Shown: positions 11,602 to 23,888, counted from the first letter of the stretch. The stretch: DNA of 64,000 nucleotides from Ryuthela nishihirai (GCA_038380435.1 JAWZYU010000011.1:86218501-86282500), one strand, 5' to 3'. The notes: a model not told the origin generated them from the sequence alone. Program-made: numbers and translations.

Positions 11602-13084
11602 CTTGCAGAAGGAAGATACCTCAGCACATAAAAGACAAAAATGAACTTGTTGCAAGTATCTAAGGTAACCCATGTTTTCTTATTTCGCTTTTCAACATTA
11701 TTTCATTTGTTACTTTATATTCAGTGATCTATAACTATGATGTTTCTAATTTTTTTCACTGAAATCATGCAATTAATTAATGAATTTTAATTGCAATTTA
11801 ATAAAATAGTCACATTTATTTTTATTTCCCAGGTATGCGTATTCATTGAAATTTGAAATACATCAATCCATAATTTAAAAAAAACTGGACGTGCTGCAGA
11901 TATTTCACCGCCATATTTGAATTCAGCACTAAAAATTAGTTAAAAGCATCCTATTTGACCAATCTTAAGAAATAAAAAGTTTCAATTGGTTATCTAGTGT
12001 AATTATATAACTTATTTACACTTTCGAGGTTTTAGGGCCTCAGAAGGTCAAAGTCTTTCCCTGCACTTTTTACTAGCACGGTAGCTTTAATCCCTTCTTT
12101 GAAAAAGTCTTTTTTTTTCACAATAACTATAGTAACGTAATTGGAATACAACCTGCTTGCTCAATGGATGAACAGTACTCGGCCCTCCTACTTGATGGAA
12201 GGATGGGGAGTGTCTGATGCAATCCTCAAATATCTACTATCTGGTGAGATGCCAGTTGATCAACTGGTTAGAAAGAGCACCACGAGATAGGCAGCCATTT
12301 GAGGATACTGCAGGGATGATTAGTCAGGTACCTCCCACCTTCCCTCAAATATTGGGGCAGAGTTTCATTCACCTAAGGAGCAAAAAGGTTGTATCCAAAG
12401 CTGCTGTGACAGTAATAATAATACCTCCCAAAACGTTTTTTTTTTAATTATAAAATATTCAGTTGTCTATTATAATTACAATTATTGTCTATTATATTAT
12501 AATTACAATTATTGTCTATTATATTACAAAACTGTTCATGTCTACTATAAATATATGTTTTTAAATACATATATCTAACAAACTACACAGGCATCCTTTG
12601 ACAACCCCTGTGCATTTGCACCCCACATGATTGCCTGTCCCTAGTATTGGCTTTGGTTGTATCTTTTTTTATTACATTACTATTGTTATTGTGAAAAAAG
12701 AGACTTTCTTGAAGGGTTGAAGTTATTATCCTTGTAGTAAACAGTGTATATAAGTTTATATGTAGAGGTACCAGGAATAAGACAAATGTGTATAAATTTT
12801 AATTATTTGCAATTTCAAATATTTTTGAGTTAATATTTAAGCTTCAAAATTGACTTTTCATTGATGTAAATAAAGTTGTCCAAATAACTTTTGGCAGGAT
12901 GGAAATTTCCATCAATGCAGTAGCAGTTGCTATGCATAGTTAAAAGTATATTCACAAAATGCTTTATTTCTGAGTGTGTTTTTTGAAAAGGTTAAATTTG
13001 TTCTAGATTTCAAATGCAAAGTAGAATTTCTTTCCCTAAATTCTGTTATTATTCTCCATTAATTTTATTTATTTCTTTGTTCAG
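11602..13084. other. No gene confirmed
   Basis: AT-rich. A stretch at 12160-12440 has higher GC and a tRNA-like phrase (caactggttagaaagagca), perhaps an old SINE, but I cannot define its ends. At 12469-12530 a short (attgtctattat)n-type repeat occurs. Nothing else is supported. Confidence 0.4.
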
Positions 13085-13166
13085 AGCTTCCATTCATGAA
13101 GGTATTCAACATATTCAGAATCTGTATGCAGTTGAGACAAAATTGAAATTGGTTGGTCATTCGATG
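13085..13166 (+). CDS. Candidate internal exon of a host gene (82 bp)
   Basis: A pyrimidine-rich tract ending ttgttcag precedes an open stretch that stops at a gtaaaa donor-like site. From 13086 it has 27 uninterrupted codons reading SIHEGIQHIQNLYAVETKLK and then LVGHSM, a helical-looking composition unlike the transposon proteins around it. If real, it starts with the last base of a codon and ends on a codon boundary. I do not recognise the protein, and no neighbouring exon is identified in the window. It would imply that much of this region is intronic. Chance cannot be excluded. Confidence 0.35.
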
Positions 13167-13499
13167 GTAAAATTCTTTTCAGTTATACATTGTGTGATAT
13201 GCTATGTAGATATTTTTATTGTAGTTAAAGTGTTTAAAATTATGCTTGTGAATTTTGCTTAGTTGCTAAAAATATCCAATGATAAAATTTTTGTGAAGAT
13301 TTTATTTAGGATTGTGTTGGAGTGTGCAATGTTATATTTAGTGTGTTATTATTTGTTATTAGTCTATTAGCATTATAAAATGAGATTAATATTTTAATAA
13401 GAATTGAAACCTACAAAACGATGCCTTTCTTAAATTTATCAAACTTAGATTTAAGTAAAGAAGAAACATAATTACTGGAGACAGGCCCTTAATTTGCCT
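13167..13499. other. No gene seen
   Basis: AT-rich sequence continuing past the candidate exon. It contains no recognisable motif. Confidence 0.4.
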
Positions 13500-14215
13500 T
13501 ACCTACACCTGCAACATCTCACCTCAATTTTACCGAGTCACTTGCATTTTGCCAACTCCCCAAGATTTTTCCAACTACTCTAGTTTTGCCAGCTCGCCAC
13601 GATTTTAGATAAAAAAATCTCAAATTTGACATCTCACCTCAATTTTACCAAGTCACTTCCAATTTTACCAACTTCTCAAGATTTTGCAAAGTTGGCGCGA
13701 TTTTGCCAATTCTTTCACAATTCACCTGTATTTTACCAAGTGGTTTCGAATTTTGCCAACTTGCCCTATATTTAGCCAAGTTGCCTCGATTAGCCAACTC
13801 CCCTAAATTTTGCAAACTCGCTATAATTTCATAGAAAAAAAATCTCAATTTTTACATCTCACCTTAATTTTACCACGTCACTTGCAATTTTGCCAACTCT
13901 TCAAGTTTTTGTTAAGTTGGCTCGATTTTGCCAACTCTCCTTAATTTCACTAAAACAATTCCAATTTTCACAACTAATCTATATTTTACCAAGTGGCTTA
14001 GAATTTTGTCAACTGCCCTAGCTTTGCCAAGTAGCCACGATTTTGTCAACTCGCCATAATTTTACAGAAAAAATATCGATTTTTACATCTCACCTCAATT
14101 TTACCAACTGCCCTAGATTTTGCCAAATCCCCTTATTGTACAAAAAAATCCCATTTTTCACAACTCACCTGGATTTTATCAAGTCATTTCGAATTTTGCT
14201 AACTCCAACTTACTT
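13500..14215. repeat. Degenerate minisatellite with higher-order structure
   Basis: A unit of about 20-24 bp built on attttgccaactc / attttaccaagtca repeats some thirty times with substitutions. A longer period is marked by acatctcacctcaatttta-type anchors near 13515, 13628, 13856 and 14086 (spacing about 113, 228 and 230 bp) and by aaaaaaatctcaa runs. Frames are not conserved, so it is not a protein repeat. Confidence 0.85.
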
Positions 14216-15336
14216 TGGGGGAAGCCTCCCCAATCCCCCCATAGCTATGCCCCTGCCGATTCTTCCTGAAATTAGAGTAGAGAAATAGGAAGTAGAGCAA
14301 CAGAAGCATTGCCAGTTTCTTAAATTTAATTTTTTATGGTGCAATAGGGGATTCAAAATGCGCTTTCTATTTAATTTTTTCGTAATCCTATAAAATGGTC
14401 CAAAACAGTTAAACAGTGTATGTCTTAGTTAAAAAAATGGCATTGCAATTAAACAGAAATGAAGAGAATTTACAATTTAATACCTTTTACTGAAGGTCAT
14501 GGCTGAAAAATTGCTTTTATAAAATATTTATTTTAACAACTTTGAGACGACGTTCTACTTGGATAGAACTGAACCACCGGAATTAATTAATTCCGATGTT
14601 TTCAAATTGGAGTTTATAAAAAAATTGGTGCTTTGAGCTTTCTTCCTCAGAAATTAAAGGGTAAAAATGAGGAATCACTTTCCTCTCGAAAATCTCTAAT
14701 ATTTAAGAAAAAAAATAAAATTACATTACATAATAAAAATGCTTATGGGAAATATGATTATTTATATCAGAACAATTTATACTCTACACTTTTGGTGTGC
14801 TTTTATTCGCTAGGAGTTTAAAAAGAGGTTTAAATGAAAAAAAAACGTTTTTGACATTTTTTTTCAAAATGCTTATATTTTTATTAATATCGCAAAAAAG
14901 ATGATTGTGTACCAAAATTTCTATTTAAAGAAAAAAAATAAAACATTTCATGAGTTACTATGTACACAGGAACGTTACTTGTGATTTTCCCTACCATTAC
15001 TATTCCAGAAACTCACTAAATACAAAACAAATATTGAAAGTTGAGATTTTGACCCATAATTTGATTTTGGTAACATTTTTCAATAAAAGGCATAATTAAA
15101 AAGTTCCTTAACTCTAAATCTGACACCCTATTAACATAGTATGGGTGTGTTTGCAATGAAGTGAAGTGGGCAGTGGCGTACAGGAAAATCTCACCCCTCA
15201 CCATGTCTCGGGGGGGGGGCTTTTTGTTTCATTAAATGTGCGCCATAATATACTAGAATTTTAACTTTCTGAAAATGTACATAATAAATTTCTGAAATAC
15301 ATTTTGGATTTCGCAATTCATAATTCAGCAATTCGG
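14216..15336. other. No gene seen; possible transposon ends
   Basis: G/C-run phrases at 14216-14255 (cctccccaatccccccatagc) and 15172-15225 (cagtggcgtacagg, then a G run) resemble terminal parts of small DNA transposons. I could not pair them. The rest is AT-rich. Confidence 0.4.
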
Positions 15337-15560
15337 AATGAATCAGGGTAGGATCTACTGGGGGAGGGGGGGAGAAGTGGCAATGCTCCCACCTCTTAAG
15401 AATGCTAGTATGTGTAATGGAGTCGAAAATGTATTAAACTTGGGCATATTTCACGAATTTTTCAAAAACCTCTAAAATGATGGGGAAAATATTATGCTAC
15501 AATGGAAATCCAGTCTCTTCCCCTCCCCTCCTTTAATGTAAATTCCTAGATCCGTACCTG
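15337..15560 (+). mobile_element. MITE-like repeat M, copy 1
   Basis: It starts cagggtaggatct-act with a G run and ends cctagatccgtacctg, giving inverted ends of the cagg..ggatct type. Internal aatgctagta..gtaatgg and gctacaatgg match the copies at 21198, 21545 and 58470. Non-coding, about 225 bp. Confidence 0.7.
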
Positions 15561-15724
15561 AAATGAATAATTTCTACCACTTTCTTCATAAAATATTGCT
15601 GCAGTTGTTTAAAAAAGGGAATAAAAATTTGCAGTAAAATGCTTGCATTGTTTCAACTAAATTATTTTGCATATGATTCATTTTTCCCCCCTATTGAAAA
15701 AAAATTCGCCTCTGGCGAATATGG

Positions 15725-16190
15725 GATGCTCGTTTTCAGAGAAAAATGAACTTTTTCATTTTCCGAATTTTTGCACCCTTTAAACGTTAATAATTATTGC
15801 TTTAAGAGATTGGAAAATGTAAATACTAATATATTATTAGCTCTATAAAACGCCAAAAGCATATCTCATTTATCCCTTAAAATGTAAAGGTCAAATTTTC
15901 TTACTTCTAGGATTATGAGGCAAATCATGAAGTGTATATAAATAAAATTAATTATTTGTTATTACTATATTGAAATATTATTTCCAATTTTAAAATTAAG
16001 TAGTAAATTAATAAAAATAAGGAGCAATCGGTGGAATTTTAAGCGATTGCAATTTAAGTAGAACACATATAACTCCATTATTCCATTCATAATCAATATA
16101 TTTACCAGATTTTCTAGCATTCCAGTTTCACAGTTTCTAGATTTATCGCCCTCTAACGATAGCAAATTAAGGCCATTGGAGGATTTGAAA
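15725..16190 (+). repeat. Interspersed repeat R, 5' half
   Basis: It begins with gctcgttttcagag, the same start as at 30731 and 38756, and includes the cccttaaaatg and ggatttgaaaattacgaatcatc phrases shared with 38990-39170. The 3' half with the terminal palindrome is not contiguous here. Non-coding. Confidence 0.5.
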
Positions 16191-16473
16191 ATTACGAATC
16201 ATCATATTTTGTTAGTACTTATTCAACTCAAAAGGAATTTTTCATTAATCTCTCAAAACAAAAAGTTGGTCTGCTGCTGACGCGACAGATTGTTGATACC
16301 TATGTAAACCTCTTGATCGTTACATGTCACCACTAAAATATCAGATTTCTAGCCCATGTAGATAGCTTGTAATATTAGTTTAAAATTTTGAAATTTTCAA
16401 AATCTACCACGGTCAGAGGACGCAATTAAAGATTTTGAGAGATTCTAAAAGTGTGAATTATAATAGTTTTCCG

Positions 16474-16602
16474 AATATCCCGTGACCGACTGGTTAACGT
16501 GCTTGGCTACTGATCTAAGGTAATAAATCTAACGTATAAACTGACAGATTTCTATCAGACCTCTGTCGCAAGCAGCTGTTTGAAGGGATATTATCGAATT
16601 AT
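16474..16602 (+). mobile_element. SINE-B fragment
   Basis: The head (tcccgtgaccgactggttaa, ggctactgatct) is fused to the tail (aaactgacagatttctatca, gcaagcagctgtttgaaggg). The B-box part and mid-body are deleted compared with the copy at 60855-61044. Confidence 0.75.
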
Positions 16603-16662
16603 TGATATTATCAATTATTTATTTAGGATATTATTGATATTATCAATTTATCGTAAAAACAA

Positions 16663-17034
16663 ACAATTTTCGCTTAAAATAAAAATATACGTTTTTCCAG
16701 CCCCTATGGGGGTAAAGGTGAAAGTTATTTTTGTTAATGCAAATATTATGATATTCACATTTCACGACCAAAATTTCAAATTTCCTACATAATTACATCA
16801 TTTACAATAAAGTTGGATATTTCGCAGTTCTCAACTTTTTGCACCATTAGAAGGCGCAATTTTAGCTTTTCGGAGATTCCGAAAGTGCAAATCGTAACAC
16901 TTCAACACCTATCGAACTCAAAAAGAATTTTCAATTTATCTCTAAAAATAAAAAGAAAGTTCGATATCTACAGGCGGATAAACAGCCAACAAAGCGAAAA
17001 CATTAGCTCGTTTCTTCTGAAAACGAGCTATAAA
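16663..17034 (+). repeat. Interspersed repeat R, 3' half with terminal palindrome
   Basis: It carries the shared core (ccattagaaggcgcaatttt, cctatcgaactcaaaa, atctacaggcgg) and ends in agctcgtttcttctgaaaacgagct, an inverted repeat with a short loop. Copies at 19960, 30729, 38752 and 39565 share this core. Confidence 0.7.
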
Positions 17035-18337
17035 TAATATAAGAGCAACAAGGGATTTGGGAAAATTAAAAAATAATGATAATATTGAAAACATTTCTAG
17101 TCTGAAGAGTTAAACAGGAGGTTGGACTTATCACGAGAAATCGCTAGTCGGATGGAAAAAATGACGTCCTCCCACGACTGTCATGGTCTTACGTTAACGA
17201 AGTTCAGGGTCAAGCTCAGGCCTTTAGGAAAACGTTCTGGCCCACAAGAAGCAAAGACAGCAATTTCTGATAGAGAAAACGAAGCTGATTTTTCAAGGTC
17301 TGTTATTATTCGTTCAAAGCTATAGAAAAAAAATTCTGCGCTCTTTGTTTAAATACTTGTATATGAAATTTCACCATAAATTTTGCGGGGCTATCAGTAT
17401 GCCTCTGGCTCTACTAATAAAAAGATAGCAAACATAAAATATCATCTTAAGCTTTCAATTATACAGAAAACGCTAGAAAAACTGAAAGAGTATTTATTCT
17501 ACATTTCAGGATAATTCATTTCTCGCCCGCAATAAGTTTTCCTCTTGTTTAGAGGCTCCACTTGTGACTTCCTCGTGCTCCTCTTTCCTCTGAAATATTT
17601 CCAAACTAGTTTTAGTTCCGCAAACAGCACTGCACGATTCTTTTCGCACGACGAACTGCCGATGTAGCTGTAGAGAGCAGGTGCTGACTGTCAGCTGAAC
17701 CTAAAAAATGGGCTACTGCAGTAATTTTTACAACATATCCAATTTCGAAATTCGCATTGCAGTTGCTATATCATCAATGATGTTAAATGTGGGTGTATAG
17801 TATAAATAACAAATTTTCCTATTTGCTTGTTGCACACAACTGTACAAGGTGATTACTAAATTTATATTTTATCACTGGTTGAGCAATTATTATCGGTTTC
17901 TAAAAAAACAACATCCGAATTCCGACTAAGACTCGGGCAATGGTTAGTTGTACTCCTCTGAATAGCGGGCGAACTTACGGAATTTGATAGTGAGATATGA
18001 ATTACATTGTGGAAGACTAATCATAGTTGTAATAGTCACCACTAGAGAGACTGCTATTGTAACAAAAAAAATTTTCAATTATGCAAATTTGCTACCAGTA
18101 CTTGCCGTACTTATGCAAATGTAATGCGTTGGTCCGCATTTATACTTTCCAATTCTTTTATTAACGCATTCTTGGACCTGTCATTTATTTCAATCATAAC
18201 TTGCCTGAGATCCAGTTTGCAGATCCATTCAACCGATATCGATGGTACTTTTTTGCATTGGATGGATGAAAAGATTCGACAACCTGCTTCAGGGTAACGA
18301 AAAAAAGGCTTGAGACGCATTTCGTCTGGTATCAACT
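17035..18337. other. No gene seen
   Basis: Mixed-composition sequence without recognisable domains. ORFs of up to 74 codons show no family resemblance. Confidence 0.4.
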
Positions 18338-18560
18338 AAATTTTCTCGGGAATGTCAGGGCAGTCAACTACAAGAAACTGGTTAAGGACATGCTGTCTCT
18401 GTATCACAAACTTGGCTGCAATATGTCCTTAAAGATCCACTTTCTCCATTCCCACTTAGATTTCTTCCCCAACTGCGACATAGTTAGTGATGAGCACAGT
18501 GAACGTTTTTACCCGGATATTGCAAAGATGGAGAAACGATACCATGGAAACTGGTATCAT
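18338..18560 (+). pseudogene. Second fragment of the 9514 gene family
   Basis: One open frame reads FLGNVRAVNYKKLVKDML, LGCNMSLKIHFLHSHLDFFP and SDEHSERFYPDIAKMEKRYHGNW. The first two blocks align with GNHKEENYHKLF and LGCRMSLNINFLHSYLDFFP of the 10.4-kb copy. The last block extends further toward the family C-terminus, which the 10.4-kb copy lacks. It is 5'-truncated and ends in unrelated sequence before a SINE-B fragment, so it is a relic. Confidence 0.7.
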
Positions 18561-18599
18561 TTCCTACTGTTGAACGCACGCTACAGGTGATCCTGAGCA

Positions 18600-18712
18600 G
18601 CTGTACATAAAATAAATAAAATAAATACCCCCTCAAGCAGCTGCTTGTCACAGAGGTCTGACAGGAGCTGTCAGTTTATATGCCATAGTAGAAGGTCTCA
18701 GCTGTACAAGCG
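18600..18712 (-). mobile_element. SINE-B 3' fragment
   Basis: On the minus strand: gaccttctactatggc, cagacctctgtgacaagcag and the terminal ctgcttgagggggtattt followed by an A/T-rich (attt)n tail. The tRNA-like head is absent, consistent with 5' truncation. Confidence 0.8.
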
Positions 18713-19551
18713 ACGGGCAAAGTGACGTCGGACGTAGAAGCGGAGTTTTACCGATACATGTCATATGTACGTATTACTCTATTAAATAAGAAACTATTGC
18801 GGATTTCTCAGAAATCGCAGCCAATTTTCATTGTCATATTCGTGTTCAACACCAAGAAATCTTTAAGAAATGCCTATTTCTATCTCAGAGGCATGACTTT
18901 TATGAAAATTTGTTGTCCAGTGTAATCAATCGATAGTTTAGACACCGATATTTTTATTTCCGCCTATTTGTGCATTCAATATCTATGGAAATAATCATCC
19001 AATATCGATGGTACTTTTTTCGTTCGATGGAGGAAAAGGCTCAGCTTTCATGCGAATATTTTTTTCCGCCTGTATCTGCACCCAATATTTATGAAAATAA
19101 CCGACGCCGATTCTTTTGTGTTAAAATAGATAAAATGATCTAATTTTTTATACGAATATTTTTACTTCCTGACCTCCTCAATAAGTAGGGGTGCCACTTA
19201 AAAAACACTCTTTAATCTTTAGTTTTAACTACTCATAGTCAAATGCATCAAGGAAACGTGCCCTTTCATCCACCCTGGGAGAATGAATATTTCACTATCT
19301 TTTCTGCAGCCTTTTTTTACATTTCCTCATAAAATTAAAACTTTTTAAATATTTATTCCAATGCATACATGCAAAACGAATGAATTATGATATTACTACA
19401 TGTTATCTTGATAAGGAAACTAGAAGACGTTACATTTAATATTGTTTCTCTAATGTATTAATAATTCTTTGATTGTGTGATCCTTGATTGATTTTGTTTT
19501 ACTTTTGCTTTACATGAGGTTAAAAATCGGTTTTTCAGTTCATTATTAAAA
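18713..19551. other. No gene seen
   Basis: Two similar phrases, ccgatatttttatttccgcctatttgtgcattcaat near 18945 and gaatatttttttccgcctgtatctgcacccaat near 19055, show a small old local duplication. No coding signal. Confidence 0.45.
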
Positions 19552-19855
19552 GTTTGGGTTGGGTTGTTTTACCTCTGAGCGGCACTTTTTTGTATACACA
19601 ATGGATTAAATACACAACAACTGTGGTTCTGTGTACACAATGGAAAAATTGTATACACAAGGACCCAGAGGGCTCAGGGAAGGTTGGGGGCAAGGACCTC
19701 CCTGGACAGCTTTAGGAGACAGTTGGTAGCCTCCTGTGAAGGCCATCCAGCGTGTTCTTTAATGTCCACAGGGTATGTCTCTCCCGCAGACGGGCCATGT
19801 TTAATGTCCATCCTACAGACGGCGGCCTTTATAAGCTAATGGATCACCATTAAGA
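19552..19855 (-). mobile_element. SINE-A copy, 5'-truncated, with internal insertion
   Basis: The plus strand reads gggttgggttgttttacctc, gagcggcacttttttg and ccatccagcgtgttctttaa, the reverse complement of the SINE-A body and 3' end. The tRNA-like head is missing. A section at about 19595-19660 repeats tgtatacacaatgg-type phrases three times, a local expansion specific to this copy. Confidence 0.88.
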
Positions 19856-19959
19856 AGTATCCGTTACTTCACCTTGCTTATATTATGAGCAGCACTAACA
19901 GTTTTTTTTTTTTTTGAAAAAAATTTTAACAGCGTTATTTGCACTGCCATGCTTTTTCC

Positions 19960-20405
19960 ATTAATTACCGAAAATATGCAATTTTTTATGAATGAAAACA
20001 CTAACACGCATTTTGGACTAGTTTTGAAGCATGAAATTTAATTGCACTAAAAAAGAAAAGTATAAATTAGGGTCGCCGGAAAAAGAGCTGGAAAGGAAAA
20101 GATGCCGTGGGGAAAGCAGTATGGGGTATGCAAACCTCATAACTTTCACATTCCACCATCAAATTTCAAATCTCCATCATAAATACATTGTGTGCAATAT
20201 TCATTTAAATGTTGACAAAGTTTAAAATTTCTCTACCGTTAGGAAGCGCAATTTAAAATTTTGGGTGATTCGGACAGTGCGAATCGTAATATTACATCAA
20301 TACCTATCTAACTAAAAAAAAAATAATTTATCTCTCTAAACGAAACAATTAGAATATCTACCGACATACGGACGGACGGCCAAAGAGATGACGTCTATCT
20401 GACTG
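19960..20405 (+). repeat. Interspersed repeat R copy
   Basis: Core phrases ccgttaggaagcgcaattta, gcgaatcgtaatatta and atctaccgacatacggacgg match the 39.3-kb and 16.7-kb copies. The terminal palindrome is lost. Non-coding. Confidence 0.65.
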
Positions 20406-21197
20406 ATAGAAACTTTGTTAATTGTGTTTTATTTATTCATTTTACCTGTTGGAGAATATTGAGCTTTGAAACATTAGGGAATTACATTAAGAAATTGCTA
20501 TTGCAAATTTGTTACTAGTTAAATCCACGCCAAAAGTTTGACACGAAATGTAAGTCCATTGCTAACTCTTCAAATCGATTTCATTCATTCACAGCTTTCC
20601 ACCGTTAACGTACTATAGCAGTCAGATTTAAATCTCGCCAAACGTATGTCACAATTTCATTCACAGCGCTCACGTACTACTTCCAACGTACTAGTCCATT
20701 CATTAGATAGGTGACGGCAGCGCCCCATAAATTTCGAACAGTTTTCAAAAAATCACTATCGAAACCACGGCAGATAAGAGCCCGATTATGTTGCCCAACA
20801 GAGCTAGAACTAAGTGGAACTACCCATCAAATTTCAAACCAATCGGTTAAGTGCAGCAGAACCACAAGGAAATAGACAATTTCTGCCACCTATGACGTCA
20901 CAGGTGTCCTTTCGCCCGGAATTACGGTTGTTATATATATAATTACTGTTGTTCATATCCAACATGCCTTATTCTCTTAAGTACAGCTGAAAAACTGCAA
21001 TTTAAATCCCGCAAGATAATAATGATGACAAAATAATGCAATGGCTTAATAGTCTAGTGGGACAGTAAATTATAACTAATAACGAGTATTATATGCATGA
21101 TACATATATAAGAAAAATATGAGATACGTTGTACAAAGCGGTATTTCGTTAAATTATCGGTGACTTCCAAATCAACCCTTATATAAATGGGCGTAAA
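20406..21197. other. No gene seen
   Basis: Mixed sequence. Near 20535 and 20640 two related phrases (cgccaaaagtttgacac, cgccaaacgtatgtcac) suggest a small old repeat. No coding signal. Confidence 0.4.
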
Positions 21198-21462
21198 CAG
21201 GCCGGGGCGTAGGAAAAACTTTGTGTGGGGGGGAGTAAAGCAATCGCGCAGGAAAAAGTAAATGAGGCAAAGAGATTCGATTGTCATTGCAGTATAACAT
21301 TTTACCCTCATCTCAGAGATCTTTACATTTTTCTTAAAAAATGTGTGAAATATGCAAAAGTTAAATCAATTTTGCCTCAATTACCCTTACTAGCATTCTC
21401 AAATAGACACCATGCCGCCCTTCCCCCTTCCCCCCCCCCCCCCCATGTCTGACCCTGGATAA
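21198..21462 (-). mobile_element. MITE-like repeat M, copy 2
   Basis: It is bounded by caggccggggcgtag on the left and a C run with catgtctgaccctgg on the right. The interior gcagtataacatttta and acccttactagcattctcaa match copies at 21545 and 58470. Short ORFs here are incidental. Confidence 0.75.
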
Positions 21463-21544
21463 AAACAAGAGGGAATTGAGGCTCAAACATCATCCGAATT
21501 GTTTTTTTTATTTATATGGTATGTGTATATATATACTGTATATA

Positions 21545-21792
21545 CAGGCCCGGATCTAAAAAAATCAAAGGGGGGGGAAGAAACACAATCGAGCCGAAAA
21601 ATGTAATGGAGAAGGGGCAAGAAATTTCATTTCGAATGCAGTATAACATTTCCCCATGAGTTTTACGGGTTTTTAAAAAATTACTCGAAAAATACATCAA
21701 ATATGAATGTTTAATAATATTTGACTCGTTTACCCTTACTCGCATTCTATGGGGGGAAAGGGATAATGGACTCTTAGCCCCCCCTACATACG
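21545..21792 (-). mobile_element. MITE-like repeat M, copy 3
   Basis: It starts caggcccggatctaaa with a G run, then aagaaacacaatcgagccg, gcagtataacatttcccc and acccttactcgcattct, in the same orientation as copy 2 and about 340 bp away. It ends in a C run at about 21780. Confidence 0.75.
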
Positions 21793-22324
21793 GCCCTACA
21801 TATATGCATTGGCCATTGGACCAATTGGGATTGGACGAATTGTCCCCTTTAGACCAATAGGAATTGGACCGTTCAAATTTATTTTAATTTCGGTTAAATT
21901 TTCAACTTATAACCATATTGCAGATGAAGAATATAGTATATTCGAAATCTAGATACTATTATGTTGGATGTGCGCGTTTTTTATTATATACCATCGGTGC
22001 CGTTACTTCACCTTGCTTATATTATGGCAATGGCCCCTAACGGAATGGGAATGGCTGCCGATTTCCGCGAATCTCCGTGCTAACAAGCGCATTATAGGAA
22101 GCTTCAGAACTTGCCACATTAGGGCAGCACCATTCCGCAGTAAGTCATTCTACGTTTACGGTAAGTATATAGCAATTTGGTCGGAGTCATATGGTAAAGA
22201 ATCAGATAGATGGTTAATCAAATACAATAAACTAGAATCTTTCTTAGAGATTAATGGGAATAATGATTTAAACTCTCTATAACGAAAATTATGTTTACAA
22301 ATAATCTTCTTACATTTGAAAATT
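21793..22324. other. No gene confirmed
   Basis: A 104-codon plus-strand ORF (21968-22282) has no recognisable domain. A local repeat (attggaccaattgggattgg) lies at 21810-21870. A phrase at 22002 (gttacttcaccttgcttata) is identical to 19864-19883, so part of this stretch is repetitive. Confidence 0.35.
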
Positions 22325-22713
22325 ATTCATCATCATCATCCTCAAGCAGCCACAGTTAAGGAGGTTTAACCATATTGTGCAATTTAGTTCTCTAAGCATA
22401 TGTTCTGAGCTACATCTGCTGCATCCGGCCACTGCACACCAATTCTAACAAGGTCCTGTTTGACATTCGGCATTCCGCATCCTCGATCTTCCCCTCTGAG
22501 GCCTTTAGGTCCACTATTCATAATCTATTCGCCAATCTATAATTATACATATGGGCAACATGGCCAAACCAACGGAGTCTCTCTCTGCACAAGATGCTGC
22601 TCAAAGGAGGTTGCAGACTCCTTTGCCTAACCTCATCATTACTTACAAAGTTCAACCACCTAATGCCCAAGAAACTGCATAAGTATCTAGAATCAAAAGC
22701 ATCCAGTTTCCTG

Positions 22714-23385
22714 TTATCTTGTGTACAAAGTGTCCACGTTCTCCATAGTCCACGTCCACGTCCTATTTCTCCACACTCTCCATAGATTCTTAAAAGTCCC
22801 TGCAGCAATCCCTATTCGTCTGTTAATCTCATGCCGCACATCACCAGTATCTGTTACACGGATCCCAAGGCATTTAAACTGTGACACCTGCCCAAGACTG
22901 CAACCATTCAGATTAACTGAATCACAGCCTGCCTGACCAATTTTCATCACCTTAGTTTTCTCTCTGTTTATAACCAAACCTACTCTACTACCAGTTTCAT
23001 CAACAGCTCGAATGAAAGATTTCATCTCATCAACATCATTTGCCAAAAGGGCTAAATCATCAGCATAATCTAAATCAGAAATTTTCGTATCTCCAGTCCA
23101 TTTAAGGCCAAAATCTTTCCCTTGAAGTGAATTTCGCATAACATAATCAATAACCAAGCTAAAGAGAAAAGGAGACAAAATGCACCCATGTCGAACACCA
23201 GAAGCAATGCTAAACCAATTGCTACAAGCCTTACCAATTCTCACACAGGATTCAGTGTTATTATAGAGAGCTTTCATTATGTTGTTAACTAACTTGTCTG
23301 GTATGCCATACGATCTCACAAAATAACCACAAATTATGACGATCAACAGAGTCGAAGGCCTTTTTGAAATCAACAAAGCCAGCAA
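22714..23385 (-). pseudogene. LINE B reverse transcriptase palm ORF (223 aa)
   Basis: An open frame covers RT motif B (SGVRHGCILSPFLFSLVIDY), the YADD catalytic box (LDYADDLALLA) and motif D (GLVINREKTKVMKIGQ), plus part of the thumb (RRIGIAAGTFKNLWR). The upstream motif A lies in the adjacent frame (KAFDSVDR), so a frameshift splits the active site. Made alone, this ORF could not polymerise DNA. Confidence 0.9.
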
Positions 23386-23888
23386 CCAAAAGTTTCTGAA
23401 ACTCTAAACATTTTTTAAGAATCTGCCTGAGGGAAAATATCTGACCTACACATCCCCTACCACTTCTGAATCCACATTGCTCATCACGCAATTGCGTGTA
23501 AACCAGATTCTTAATTCTATTAAGCACAATCATGCAAAGAACTTTACCTGGAACAGAAAGTAGGCTGATACTCTTATAGTAAGAGTAGTCACAAGAACTG
23601 CGATCACCTTTTTTTAAAAAATAGGGATAATAATAGCTCTGGTAAAGTCTTAGGAACCATACCTTTATCATAAAAGATATTCAAAATTCAGTCATCCACG
23701 TGGTAATGAAGCATTCCCAGCTCTAAGCATTTCCGTAGTAATTTCATCCACCCCTGGGGATTTACTTTAGCTTAAGTTTAGAAATAGCCAAAATAACTTC
23801 AGATTGTGTTACAGGGCCAACATTAAAGCTAGTAATGTATATATCATCATTAAAACAATGGGAGTAGAACTAAGCACATTGTTTAGAA

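Noticed and set aside
12217..12447. ORF MQSSNIYYLVRCQLINW as a gene
   Set aside because: It spans a tRNA-like, repeat-looking stretch with no domain and no conserved context.
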